Of a stretch of DNA of 64,000 nucleotides, positions 25,201 to 37,366 are shown piece by piece. The stretch covers positions 8,653,992 through 8,717,991 of the forward strand of contig OY821746.1 in the NCBI GenBank assembly GCA_963682055.1, read 5' to 3'. The position numbers and the translations under genes were made by a program. The DNA is from Primula veris (Eukaryota; Streptophyta; Magnoliopsida; Ericales; Primulaceae). The notes below the pieces were generated by a model, which saw only the letters and a list, made by a program, of their open reading frames with translations, did not search any database and had not been told where the DNA came from. How positions within the stretch are numbered: position 1 is the stretch's first letter; each line of letters starts with the position of its first letter.

Positions 25201-28200
25201 TTTGGATAGAAAACCTCCCTTATGGCTCCGGCCTCCAATAGCTTTTGGACTTCAGCAATTATAGCCGCTCTATGCTGGACAGATACTTTTCTGCTCCGCT
25301 GAGCTATTGACTTATATTCGGCGTTAACGCTGAGGTGGTGACACGCCGTATTAGGGTCTAGGCCTGGCATGTCTTTGGGACTCCAGGTGAACTTTTCGAT
25401 GTTGTTGAAGAGGAACTCTTCTAACTCTTCGGATTCCTCTTTGGGAAGGTTATCGCCGATGAGGAATTAATGCTCCTCGTCCGTATCCGGATTGTACACC
25501 TTCCTAAGCTTCTCTCCTACTTGCTTTTCAACAACCCTTTCGGTTTTGGCTATTTGGTTGATTAGCTTTTTCGTGCTGGTGGGTTGTTCAACAACGACCA
25601 CCTTCTTTTTAAGAGCCGCGGTTATGTCTTCGCAGCGTCTGGAATCCTCTTGGCATCCTCTGGCCGTCTCGATCTCTCCCCTACCATTTGGGTATTTCAC
25701 CTTTTGGTGGTAGGTCGACGGTATGGCTCTCATGGCATGCAGCCATGGTCGGCCCAAGATGGCATTGTGGCCGGAGCTGTCGTTAACCACTAAGAACTCC
25801 ACGGGAACTGACACGGATCCGGTGGTAACACTAAGGACGATCTTTCCCAACGGTCTAGTCGTCTCGGAGATGAACCCGATCAGTGTGACGTCAGTCGGCT
25901 GTAAGTCTTAGGGCTTGAGCTCCATCTTGTCGAAGAGCTCTTTGTACATGATATCACAAGAGGCTCCTTGGTCGACAAGCACCCTGCTGACCGTGTCAAG
26001 GCCGATTTGAACGCGGAGGTTAATGGCATCTCCGTGAGGGTATATTACCCCTTCTTCATCGAGGTCTGAAAAAGAAATGGGCGGATGTTGTCATGGTGCG
26101 CATTGCCTTTTAGAGGTCGATGCCTGTGATGCCTTGGCTACTTGGCCAAAGTGCACCAATTGTCGTTGTCTTGATCGCTCCCCACCCGTGCCCTTAGGCC
26201 GTGACATATGAACAACGTTGATTGTTTTACCTTGCCGGTTGTCGGCCCCCTCAATGGCCAGTTGTTTGCCTTTGTTCCCAGCGCCTTTGATGAACTTGGT
26301 TAAATAACCGGCGTCACCCCACAGGTTCATTTTCCATCGCAGGTTACGGTAATGCTCGGTGAGATGGCCGTGATCTTCATGGTATGTGCAAAAAAGCTTA
26401 GAATCTCTCAGGCTGGGGGGGGAGAAGCGATCGGTTATGGTCGGGAATACCAACTTTCCCTGCATATATCCTTAAGGATATCTTCAGCAGATCGGTTGAA
26501 AGTGTATCTCAGCTCGACCGGTTCGAAGGTGTTTCGGCGCTCCCTCTCTTGGAACCGACCTTGTTGAAGCGGCTTGGGGGGCATTGGGTAGGTGAGCTGG
26601 AGTGGTTTATGTTCGTTGATCGGTGTTGGGTATGCGATCTGGAGCGGTTTCGGCTCAGGCTCTCATTGTCGCTCTACCTTTCTCGGGACCTCGGGACCTT
26701 TGTCCTTTCTAGTTGGGTTGAATGCTTCTCCCTGGTTGTTCTTAGCTCTTTTGCGTCCCACCTGTGCTTCCCTGACCGATTCTCTCCTTGGCAGAGTTCG
26801 GTTGAGAAGTCGCAATTCATCGTTTTTGTCGGTGAGGTGGGTACAGTAGGCTAGCAGGGAGTCGGTGGTCGGGAAGTTTTTGCCTATGAACTTCCTTCTC
26901 GCCCAATAGCCATTAGGGATGGAATTGATAAAGTTTTGGATGGCTATATTATTGGCGTACTGCGGGATCTGGTTAGCTACGTCGATAAAACGTATGCAGT
27001 AGTCGTTGAGCCTTTCATTCGGCTGCATCGTCATTTTTAGAAGGGTTTCGATGCTAACCTTCTTCTTCCGATGAGCAGCGTATCGGGTTGAGTACGCTCT
27101 TAGCAGCTCTGCCCAGTTTCTTATGGACCCTCGTGGTAAGTTGTGATACCATGACGAAGCCTCTTGGCCCAAGCTGTTTTTGAAAAACTTGCACATCAGT
27201 GCATTGTCGTCACTCCATAGCTCCATCTTCGTCTTGTAGTGTCGCAGATGGTCGATCGGGCAGCTCCTTCCATCATAGAGCCTAAACTCGGGGATGACGA
27301 ACCCCAGAGGATTGCGGTACCGCATGATTTGCTCGGTACATGGGGTTTCTTGGCATACGTCCCAAGCCTGTTGGAACGCTTCATCAGGGGCTTGGTAGAG
27401 GGGGGGGGGGTATCCCCCTTGATGCGGTTGTGGGTAGTACCCTACCACGACCCTGTGTTCGGGGTGTCTTCCGTCCTTCGAGTTCATATCGGGGGCTTGT
27501 TCCGTATGACTGTTTGGGTGGACGGATGTTAGAGGGATCGTTATTTGGACATTGCCCCCTTGGTAGGGGATTCTCTTATCTGGTCGCCGGCCTGCCGCTT
27601 CCATAGCGGCCCTATAGGCGGACTCTTCCGCGTCATGGCGTGGGTCCTTATCCTTATTGGCAGGTTGGATATTCGGCAATGTGATACCGGCTGCTGCCAT
27701 GGCCGACAGACACACTGCCAAATGAGCCTGCAGCTGGGCGTTGTTCCTTTCTTCGGCTAATGGAACAACGTGTTGTACTTCCACCATGGATGGTGTAATT
27801 ATCCTCGGTGGGAAAATAGGTGGTCGGGTCAATTGTTCGAGTACAGGATCATCGGGCATGCCGAACCGGTAAGCTTCATTCGTTGGTAAATGAGGCTGGT
27901 GGGAACTGGAGTTGACCGAGGCTATTGGTAGGGGAACTTTAGAGCTCGGTCCTGCCTGGGGTCCGGGTAATTGTCTTCTCGCCCGTCTTAATACAGGCAA
28001 GTCTCGTTCGTCGTCCGAGGACGTAGGATGTTCTTCGACGAGTCCTTCGAGCTGTTGGGGTTGCTCATTCGGTTGTTCTTGGTGAATATTGGAAGTTGTT
28101 GGTTGGTTTCCGGACTGGATAACATCATATCTGTCGCGGATGGCAAGTAAATCGTCGAGGTCTTGTTGGCTTATTTGCACGTTCTGGTTATTGGTTTCTA

Positions 28201-28237
28201 CTATCTCGGGATGGGTTTCTTCTATATTGGTTACCAT
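22284..28237 (-). pseudogene. gag-pol: gag-pol polyprotein of left gypsy element, broken
   Basis: One long frame encoding gag (PIDHLRHYKTKMELW, retrotransposon gag domain), a CHHC zinc knuckle, protease (LIDQGAS-type active site), reverse transcriptase (YIDDMVVKS), a degenerate first RNase H, a second RNase H (HVDGSATKDGSG, NNEAEYEA, AHADALA) and integrase (DNGTQF, NGQAEVSNRT). In-frame stops at 26663, 26435, 26091, 25908, 25467, 24147, 23847 and 23220 (lowest coordinate of each), and a +2 change in a run of eight Cs at 26415-26422. None is shared with the right copy. Only the C-terminal integrase part (22284-23177) is a long open piece after the last stop. The copy cannot make a full polyprotein without readthrough. 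Confidence 0.9.
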
Positions 28238-28294
28238 TGTTGCTCGTCTAGTAGAGTCTTGGTATTCGACTTCGAAACTAGTTGGGAACTAGAT

Positions 28295-28314
28295 GATTCC
28301 CGGAGACTACACCA
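28295..28314 (-). other. Primer-binding site of left gypsy element
   Basis: Two bases inside the 5' LTR, the minus strand reads TGGTGTAGTCTCCGGGAATC. It corresponds to the TGGCGCCGTC... site of the right element with three changes in the most critical bases, so priming may be weakened. Confidence 0.6.
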
Positions 28315-28316
28315 TT

Positions 28317-28843
28317 TGATAAAGCCATAACTTTGGTCGGTATCGTTAGGCTTTTCAACATTAATATATACTGAATTAACAATAAACGATGAACACTTCT
28401 TGATCTTTATTCGTATTCGGCAATTGCCATTGTTCGGATTACAACTCTATCTCTATATTTATGCTCGGTTTTACGACTTTCTCTTGTGATCTTGATCTTT
28501 CTCCGATCTCTGTGCTCGTTTCTTGATCTGCTCGGTTTGTTTCTTGATGTGACAGGCTTTGGGGAGTTTCTCTCTTTTCTCTACTTCTCTCTATAATTTT
28601 TGAGTAGATTTTCTGGTCCCTTCCTTAGGGGGATATTTGGCTATTTATAGGCAATTATGCCTCCTGAGATGTTGACAAATGTCTCCATCTCATGGGATTT
28701 TTCAGACATGGGTCCCTATTTAAGTGGGCTTGGGCTTTTTTGTAAAGGGGAGATAACTCATTAAGTGTTGGATACCCCGTTATGATATATGGGCTGTTTA
28801 ATACCCGAATAGAGCATTCAGATATAATTTTTATGTTCTATCA
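28317..28843 (-). repeat. 5' LTR of left gypsy element
   Basis: 527 bp, TG...CA ends. The minus-strand TATAAATAG at 28641-28649 is the likely core promoter. Right target duplication AAATT at 28844-28848. Confidence 0.93.
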
Positions 28844-30693
28844 AAATTCTTAAAATAGTGGCGAGAAAACTACAAAAATCTCCAAAATGTGTGAGTTTTT
28901 TGCTTTTATCTTTTCTACTTATATTCTTCCAAAATCTAGATTTTTAAAAAGTAAAAAAAGTAGTTATACCAAACGTATGTGTTTTTTTAAAATCAAAAGT
29001 CTAAAAAAGTTAACAAAAAATTGATGCAAATATGTACCAAGTAAAAGGTGTTAATAAATGTTTTAATTAAGAAAGATAATAAGGAGATTGATACATTGTG
29101 TTGCACGTAAAAATAATAATTTAAGATTTTTGCCCTAAGTTATGGAAAGATTTGATGAATTTGGTGCTCGTGCTTAACAAATATCATTAGTGTTCTTTGG
29201 TATGGGGATTAGGAAAGAGAGGATATATATAACAAATTTGTTGACAATGGACAAAAAAGATTAACTGGGAAAAAAATAAGTAAATCAAATTATACATGTA
29301 AGAACTTGTATGACAATTAAAAATAACGGTGCGAAAACAGTGAATGCGTTTTATTGCAACCCAGAGTAGGATATGTAATTCTTTGTTTGTAATTCACAAG
29401 GAGTCGAGCTATACGATGATGGATAACAGAATGTAGTAAAATTCTTTCTTCAACTGGCAAGAATTCTATTTTCTGTGTAATTAGTCCCCCGAAACAAGGT
29501 CTCCAATCTCTTTTAGCTCGCCTTTGTGTCCATTAGTTATATTGCAGCCAGGCGTGTTGGAATATGCGAATGCGTATATGATCGGCAGGGCTAGAACTAG
29601 CAAGGCAATGAGTAATAAAAGTTAATGTTGATGCATCTAGTCGTCTACCGATTTGGGATCTAGCATTTCAAAAATCGGAGGTTTTACACGTGATCAGTAA
29701 CTAAATATGGGCTAAAATGAGCTAAAACACTCATATTACGAAAAACACGATTTCTTTTTAATGTATTTGAAAATTTGATGATTATAGAATTTCAGTACCC
29801 CACATAAATACCAAATAATATATAAATATAATTCAGCCCCACCCATACATAAATCCTAATTCCGCCACTGCACGTGACATGAATAGATTATGGATAGGAG
29901 GTTTTCATGAACATATTGGCATGACAACCAGCTCTTCGAGCGTAATCTGGGCAATTTTACGGGGATTGGAATTCGCGTGGGATAGAGGTTGGAGAGACAA
30001 TATCATAGAAAGTGACCGCCTTTAATGTTATTACGGATATCAACCCCCTTCTAGATAGACAATGGACGTGTAATATTTTATGCAAATATGTGTGGTGATG
30101 GAGTTGTGTTAAGCTAGACATCATGGCCAGGAAGCATCGGATCTGACATATCTCGGCCATCCGCTAGCAACAATAACCGCAATGCTTGCTTTTGATCAGA
30201 CTCCACCTCAGCGAGGATATAGTTAGAACGTTTTTTCTTTCTTAACTTAGCCTTTGTACACCAAAAATAAAAAAAAACAGCAGGATTTATACTAATATTT
30301 GAAACTAAAGTTATAACGTCATTTTTGTTCTGGTAGGAACAGAACAATGTACAGTTGGCCAAATATCCTCCTCTAAAACACACACACAATACGAGTTCCG
30401 TAGCCTTGCTTGCTTGCGTAAAAACGAGTTTCTCTAGTTTTTGTCATGAAAAAGATATAACTTTTAAGCTGGGTAACCCTTTTTCTCAACTTAAAACTCC
30501 ACCCTATTTGCATAAATGCTGAGGTAAACGAGTATCAAGTATACCGACTTAATTAATGGATATTAAATAGGTGAAGAACTAAATGTCCCTAACACTTCCA
30601 ATAAATGGCCATATCTAAAAAAGTACATATATTATACAGAAAAAAGAAGATAATAGTCACGGATATCAGGATTTAATTTGAGGAAACTATATC
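28844..30693. other. AT-rich spacer between the two gypsy elements
   Basis: 1.85 kb of host DNA. It holds the AATT-rich flanks, a lone transposon-end-like sequence (AATTCCGCCACTG, about 29861-29873), one short hydrophobic ORF (29481-29621), and the ATATC duplication (30689-30693). No confident gene. Confidence 0.5.
29481..29621 (-). other. Short ORF fragment with a hydrophobic leader
   Basis: On the minus strand, 46 codons from just after an in-frame TAA read LLLLIALLVLALPIIYAFAY, then a short polar tail with one cysteine and an Asn-Ile-Thr sequon, ending VSGD and TAA. It has no start codon; it might be an exon of a secreted-peptide gene or chance. No family recognised. Confidence 0.25.
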
Positions 30694-31263
30694 TGATAGA
30701 ACATAAAAATTAGACCCGAATATTCTATTCGGGTAATAATCAACCCACTTTATAAATGGGTATCCAACGCTTAAATGGGTCGTCTCATATTTTTTATAGG
30801 AATTGAGTTGTTACTATCAAAAGCCCAAGCCCAATCAAATGGGGACCCATGTTTGAAAAACCACTGAGATGAAGACATTTGTCAACATCCTAGAAGGCAT
30901 AGTTGCCTATAAATAGCCAACTACCCCTCCTAGAAAAGGACCAGAAAATCTATCCAAAAAATATAGAGAGAAGTTGAGAAAAGAGAGAAACTAATCAACA
31001 CACACCACTTCAAGAAATAAACTGAGAAAAGACAAAGCCGAGCACCGAATAAAAGGTGAGAAAGATCAAGACGAGAGATTAAATAGTCATATCGAGCACC
31101 ATTGTAAAACCGAAATACTAATCCGAGCAAGTGTAATAGTCCGAATAAGGATAATAATCCGAGCAATAATAAAGATCAGGAAGTGTCCATTATTCACAGT
31201 TGATTTACTATTATATCATTGTTGAAAAGCCTAACGCGACCGACCAAAGTTATGGCTTTATCA
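30694..31263 (+). repeat. 5' LTR of right gypsy element
   Basis: 570 bp, TGATAG...TTTATCA. TATAAATAG at 30908-30916 is the likely core promoter of gag-pol. Confidence 0.94.
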
Positions 31264-31265
31264 AA

Positions 31266-31285
31266 TGGCGCCGTCTCCGGGAATC
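31266..31285 (+). other. Primer-binding site, tRNA-Asp-like
   Basis: TGGCGCCGTCTCCGGGAATC, two bases inside the LTR. It matches the complement of the 3' end of plant tRNA-Asp (TGGCGCCGTTGCCGGGGATC, recalled) at 17 of 20 positions. Confidence 0.7.
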
Positions 31286-31342
31286 ATCTAGTTCCCAACT
31301 AGTTTAGAATTCGAATACCAATACTCTGCCAGACGAGCGACA

Positions 31343-34300
31343 ATGATGACCAATGTAGAGGAAAACCATCCCGAGATAGTAGAAACCAATAACCAAAACG
31401 CGCAAATTAGCCAACAAGACCTCGACGATCTACTCGCCATCCGTGACAGATATGAAGCTATCCAATCCGGAAACCAACCAACAACCTCCTACGTCAACCA
31501 AGAACAACCGATCGAACCACCCCAACATTTCATTGAAGGGATTGTCGACGAACACCCTTCGTCCTCGGATGACGAACAAGACGTGCCCGTATTAAGGCGT
31601 GCACGAAGACGCTTACCCGGGTCCCAGGCAGGGCCGAGCTCAAGAGTCCCTTTGCCTACAGCCTCGGTCAACTCGGGTGCTCGTTTACAAACGAACGAAG
31701 CTCATCAGTTTGGCATGCCCGAGGATCATGTACTCGGACAGTCGCCCCGACTACCAACTAATCCTCCGAGGATGATTACACCATCCACGGTGGAAGTGCA
31801 ACACGTTGTTCCGTTAGCCGATGAAAGGAACTACGCCCAGCTATAAGCTCAGCTGGCGGCATGCATGACGGCCATGACAGCGGCCGGCATCGTATTGCCA
31901 GTTATCCAACCCGACAAAGACCCATGCCACGAAGTGGAAGACTCTGCCTACAGGGCCGCCCTGGAGGCAGCGGGTAGGCGACCCGATACAAGAGTGCCCC
32001 ACCAAGGGGGCAATGTCCCAATAACTATCGTCCATCTGAACACTCATATGGAACGTGTCCACACAAACACGAAGGACAGTAGATATCCCGAATACAGGAT
32101 CGGGGAAGGATATGGCCCACCACCACATCAGGGAGGATACCCTCCCCCCTACCAAGTCACGGATGACGCGCTCCAACAGGCTTGGAACGTATGCCAAGAA
32201 ACCCCATGTACCGAACAGATCACGCGGTACCGCAATCCTATGGGATTCGTCATCCCCGAATTCAGGCTCTATGATGGGAAGAGTTGCCCTATCGACCATC
32301 TGAGGCACTACAAGACGAAGATGGAACTGTGGAGTGATGACCATGCACTAATGTGCAAATTTTTCAAAAACAGCTTGGGTCAAGATGCTTCGTCATGGTA
32401 TCACAACTTACCACGGGGCTCCATTAGAGACTGGGCAGAACTGCTAAGAGCGTACTCCACCCGATACGCTGCTCATCGGAAAAAGAAGGTTAGTATCGAA
32501 ACCCTTCTGAAAATGACGATGATGCCAAATGAACGGCTCAACGATTATTGCATACGTTTTATCGACGTAGCAAACCAGATTCCACGATATGCCAATAATA
32601 TAGCCATCCAGAACTTTATCAACTCCATCCCTAATGGCTATTGGGCGAGAAGGAAGTTCATAGGCAAAAACTTCCCGACTACTGATTCCCTGCTAGCCTA
32701 TTGTACCCACCTCACCGATAAAAACGACGAACTGCGTTTCCTCAACCGAACTCTACCCAGAAGAGAGTCGGTCCGCGAGGCACATGTGGGTCGCAAAAGA
32801 ATTAGGAGTAACCAGGGAGAAGCATTCCAACCAACCAGCAAGGGCAAAGGTCCCGAGGTCCATAGCAGGGTAGAGCGACCACGAGCACCAGAGCCCAAAC
32901 CGCTCCAGATCGCATACCCAACACCGATCAACGAGCATAAACCTCTCCAGCTCACCTATCCGATGCCACCCAAGCCGTTTCAACAAGGTCGGTCCCAAGA
33001 AAGGGAACACCGAAATACTTTCGGATCGGTCGAGCTGCGATACACTTTCAACCTATCTGCTGAAGATATCCTCAAGGATATATGCAGGGAAAGTTGGTAT
33101 TCCCGACCGCAACCGATCAACACTCCCCCCAGTCAGAGAGATTCCAAGCTCTTCTGCGCATATCATGAGGATCACGGCCATCTCATTGAGCATTGCCGTA
33201 ACCTGCGATGGAGAATCAACCAGTGGGGCGATGCAGGATACCTAGCCAAGTTCATCAAAGGAGCTGGGAATAAAGGCAAACAATTGGCCATCGAGGGATC
33301 CGACAACCGGCAAGGCAAAACGATCAACGTCGTTCATATGACAAGACCCAAGGGCCCAGGCGGGGAACGATCGCCACAACGGCAGCTGGCCCACTTTGGC
33401 CAAGTAGCCAAGGCATCACAGGCGTCGACCTCTAAACGACACTGCACACAACGACGACATCCGCCCATTTCTTTCTCGGATCTTGACAAAGAAGGGGTGA
33501 TTTACCCCCATGGAGACGCCATTAACCTCCGAGTTCAAATTGGCCTAGACACGGTCAGCAGGGTACTTATCGACCAAGGAGCCTCTTGTGATATCATGTA
33601 CAGGGAGCTCTTCGACAAAATAGAACTCAAGCTGCAAGATCTATAGCCTACTGACGTCACACTGATCGGATTCATCTCCGAAACGACTAAACCGTTGGGT
33701 AAGATCGTCCTCAGTGTCACAACCGGGTCCGTGTCGGTTCCCGTGGAGTTCTTAGTGGTCAATGACCACTCCGGTCACAATGCAATATTGGGCCGACCTT
33801 GGTTACATGCCATGAAGGCCATACCCTCGACCTATCACCAAAAGGTCAAATACCCAAATGACAGGGGAGAGATCGAGACAGCCAAAGGATGTCAAGAGGA
33901 TTCAAGACGCTGCGAGGACATCACCGCGACTCTCCAAAAACAACGAAGCATGGTGGAACAACCCACCAGCACCAAGAAGCTGATCAACCAAATATCCAAA
34001 GCCGAAAGGGTTGTCGAAGAACAAGTAGGAGAGACACTCAGGAAGGTGTATATACCAGATATGGACGAGGAGCATTACTTCCTCCTTGGCGACAACCTTC
34101 CAAAACAGGAATCCGAGGAGTTGAAAGAATTCCTTCTCAACAACACTGATAAATTCGCCTGGAGTCCTAAAGATATGCCGGGCCTAGACCCCAATACAGC
34201 ATGCCACCACCTAAGTGTAAACACCGAGTACAAGCCGATAGCACAGAGGAGCAGGAAAGTGTCTGTACAGCACAGAGCAGCTATAATCGCTGAAGTACAA

Positions 34301-37261
34301 AAGTTATTGGAGGCTGGAGCCATAAGAGAGGTTTACTATCCAAAATGGTTGTCCAACCCGGTCGTCGTCCCTAAGAAGAACGGGAAGGAGAGAGTATGTA
34401 TAGACTTCACCAACCTCAACAAAGCCTGCCCGAGGGACCACTTTCCCCTTCCAAGGATTGATCAACTGGTGGACGCTACTGCGGGGGCAGAACGGATGAC
34501 CTTCCTTGACGCATATTCAGGATACCATCAAATTCCCCTCGCCCGCGAAGATCAAGAAAAGACTTCGTTTATATCGCCTTTGGGAAATTATTGCTATACG
34601 GTAATGCCGTTCGGCCTACGCAATGCGGGAGCAACATACCAAAGGATGATAACAAGAGTATGTCGAGATCATATAGGGAAGACGATGGAGGTATACATAG
34701 ACGACATGGTCGTCAAGAGCGAAAGAGCCACATCCCACCTTCAAGATATTAGGGACGTTTTCTGAATGCTGGGCGAGCACAAACTGAAACTCAATGCGAG
34801 TAAGTGTGCATTTGGCATCAGCAAAGGGAAATTCTTGGGGCATATGGTTAGCCGACGAGGAATAGAGGCTAATCCCGATCAAATAACGGCTCTACGAAAC
34901 CTAGCTGTGCCCAAGAATAAGAAACAGGTACAAGAGTTCACGGGAATGATGGCCGCGCTGAGCAGGTTCATTAGCCGATCCGCAGATAAGGGACGGCCAT
35001 TTTTTGAATCACTCAAGAAGGATAGAAAATTCGTCTGGGACCCGGAATGTGAAGCTTCATTCAACAATCTCAAAGAGTACATGAGGACACTGCCACTACT
35101 GGTAAGGCCGAACAAAGGAGACGTTCTGGCATGCTACCTAGTAGTTTCCACTACAGCTGTGAGCGCAGTTATCTTAAGAGAAGAAGGTCGCGAACAGTTT
35201 CCGATCTACTTCGTCAGCAAGACTCTGGTCGAAGCCGAAACACGTTATCTACCCTTGGAAAAGCTGTGTCTGGCATTGGTCGTCGCAACCAGAAAATTGC
35301 CACACTATTTCATAGCTCATCAGGTCCGGGTATACACGAAATTTCATATCAAAGAGTCACTTCGACGGACGGACATTAGCGGTCGAGTTGCCGCCTGGGG
35401 GGTCGAGCTATCCCAATTTCATATCGAGTTCGCACCCCACCAGGCCATAAAGGGACAAGTCCTGGCCTATTTCGTCACGGAGTTCACCCAAGGCTATAAC
35501 GAGCCTTCGGCACTCTCTCCACAATCACACTGGCAGATACATGTCGACGGATCAGCCACCAAGGACGGATCTGGAGCGGGGATCGTCCTAAAGTCTCGAG
35601 AGGGAGCAATAATCGAAAAAAGCATAAAATTGGGCTTCCGAGCTACCAACAATGAGGCAGAATACGAGGCCATGATAAATGGCATGCTCATTGCCCGGTC
35701 CCTCGGATGCTCCCACTTAATTGCAAGCTCAGACTCCATGCTCATCGTCAATCAAGCCATCGGCGAGTTCCAAGCCAAAGATGACAGAATGATCCTCTAC
35801 CAAGAGAAAGTCCAAAGCTTGATGGCAACTTTCGAACAGTGCGAGTTAATAAGAATTAATCGTACCGAAAATGCACACGCCGACGCTTTGGCCACCCTAG
35901 CCTCGACATTAACAATGACTGACACCCGGTCGATCACAGTGGAACTACTGCCAACACCGAGCATAATTAAAAGAGTAGACCGAGTGACATCAATACAATA
36001 CGAACAAGGTTGGATGGAGGACATGACCCATTATCTGCGAAATGAGACGCTTCCGGCCGACAAGATAAAAGCGCTAAAAATTACAAGAAAAGCTCCTCGT
36101 TTCTGGCTATCCGAGGACGACAAACTATACAAATCCAGTTACCGGGGACCCCACCTACTATGCATCCCGACCGAGCTACAACTGCCGGGCTTGGAGGAAA
36201 TCCACGAAGGATCCTGCGGAGCACACATCAAAGGGCGGTCCCTTGCAAACAAGGCAGTGACCCAAGGATATTGGTGGCCCTATATCAAGCGAGACGCCGA
36301 TGCGTACATCCAACGTTGCGACAAGTGCCAACGATTCGCCAAGATACCACGGCTCCCATCATCTATGATGACCCCGGTGTCGGCACCATGGCCGTTCGCT
36401 CAATGGGCAATTGATTTGGTCGGTAAACTCCCAAGAGCACCTGGGAGTGTGGAATATCTGATCGTCGCGACGGATTATTTCACCAAATGGGTCGAAGCTA
36501 AACCCCTCCGAGAAGTCAAAGCCAGCAACGTCAAACAATTCATTTGGGAATACATCATAACTAGGTTCGGTATACCGTACGCTATCGTCGCCGACAACGG
36601 AACCCAGTTCAAAGATGCCAATTTACAGCTGTGGTACGAGGAACTCGGTATCCGAAAATTCTATTCGACGCCGACATACCCACAAGGAAACGGGCAAGCC
36701 GAAGTGTCAAACCGAACAATATTAGACGGCATCAAGACCACCCTTGAACAAGCAAAGGGGAGGTGGCCCGAGCGGCTACTCAACGTTTTATGGTCGTGCC
36801 GAACTACACCCAAGACGGGCACCAAGGAAACCCCGTTTAGCTTAGCATACGGTGTTGAGGCCATCATACCGACAGAGATCGGGCTACCCACGCTCCGAAC
36901 GACGTTGGTCGAGCAGGGAAACAATGAACAAAGAATGAGAGAAGAGCTCGACATGATAGATGAGAAACGAGAGATAGCGGCCCTTACCCTAGCTAAGTAC
37001 TAACAAAGCGTGAAGCAAACCTATGACAAGAGAGTAAAAGGGTCCAAAGAATTCATGGTAGGAGAACTGGTGCTGCGACGAGTGACGGTCTATACCCGCA
37101 ACGAAATACATGGCAAACTAAGCCCTACCTGGGAAGGCCCATACGAAATCGTCAAGCAAACAAGTCCAGTCTCTTACAAAATCAAAAGCGTCCTGTTCGC
37201 CAACAGCCGAGGGGAAAAGAATTCTTGGAATGTGGCCAACCTAAAGAAGTACTACGTATAG
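31343..37261 (+). pseudogene. gag-pol: gag-pol polyprotein of right gypsy element, four nonsense codons
   Basis: A single reading frame of 1,973 codons with in-frame stops at 31844, 33644, 34763 and 37001. Rough domain order (residues): gag 315-435; CHHC knuckle CAYHEDHGHLIEHC near 603; protease LIDQGAS near 743; reverse transcriptase with YIDD near 1118; first RNase H 1255-1340, where the usual catalytic DAS reads VST; second RNase H 1395-1520 with HVDGSA, NNEAEYEA, SDS and AHADAL; integrase with HHCC finger (HEGSCGAH, CDKC) and D, D, E in AIDL, ADNG and GQAEV (about 1690, 1751, 1785). A 745-codon open piece (34766-37003) spans RT connection to integrase. gag and pol share a frame, so Gag would come from proteolysis or another mechanism. 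Confidence 0.92.
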
Positions 37262-37336
37262 GCAATCCTCCGAATACAAGTACAGGTGTTACCTTACCCT
37301 TCTTGCTTAATGGCATTATCTTTCGTCTTTTGAATG

Positions 37337-37342
37337 AATAAA
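37337..37342 (+). terminator. Poly(A) signal after pol (right)
   Basis: AATAAA about 75 bases past the pol stop, just before the tandem array. The left element has the same arrangement. Confidence 0.55.
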
Positions 37343-37366
37343 ATATATTATCATGCTGTCTACTAA

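Larger units (their letters stand above)
11868..28843 (-). mobile_element. Left Ty3/gypsy LTR retrotransposon (Tat-type), full length, 16,976 bp, with antisense gene cluster
   Basis: Complete element in minus orientation: LTRs at 28317-28843 (5') and 11868-12395 (3') beginning TGATAGAACATAAAAATTAG and ending in TTTATCA, with a perfect AAATT duplication at 11863-11867 and 28844-28848. By eye the LTRs differ at eight bases and one indel (about 1.5%), so insertion is fairly recent. Order in element sense: LTR, primer-binding site, gag-PR-RT-RNaseH-second RNaseH-INT in one ORF (28237-22284), AATAAA, a 37-bp tandem array, then about 9 kb with eight genes on the opposite strand, and the 3' LTR. The second, archaeal-type RNase H before integrase is the Tat-lineage mark. 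gag-pol is broken, so the copy is not autonomous now. Confidence 0.93.

Noticed and set aside
11575..29040. Older TIR element split by the left gypsy insertion (GGGTTCGTTTACTATCAATTT... and ...AAATTGATGCAAATATGTACC)
   Set aside because: The two flanks are only loosely similar and no outer duplication was found.
29842..29873. hAT-like terminus (reverse complement CAGTGGCGGAATTAGG)
   Set aside because: Only one end is seen; no partner end or duplication in the spacer.
30114..30389. 91-residue minus-strand ORF
   Set aside because: Part reads like charged protein (AEVESDQKQALRLL), but there is no supporting start, splice site or homologue I can name.
31343..37261. Endogenous pararetrovirus
   Set aside because: Integrase with DDE motif, LTRs, PBS and target duplications identify an LTR retrotransposon; no movement or coat protein is present.
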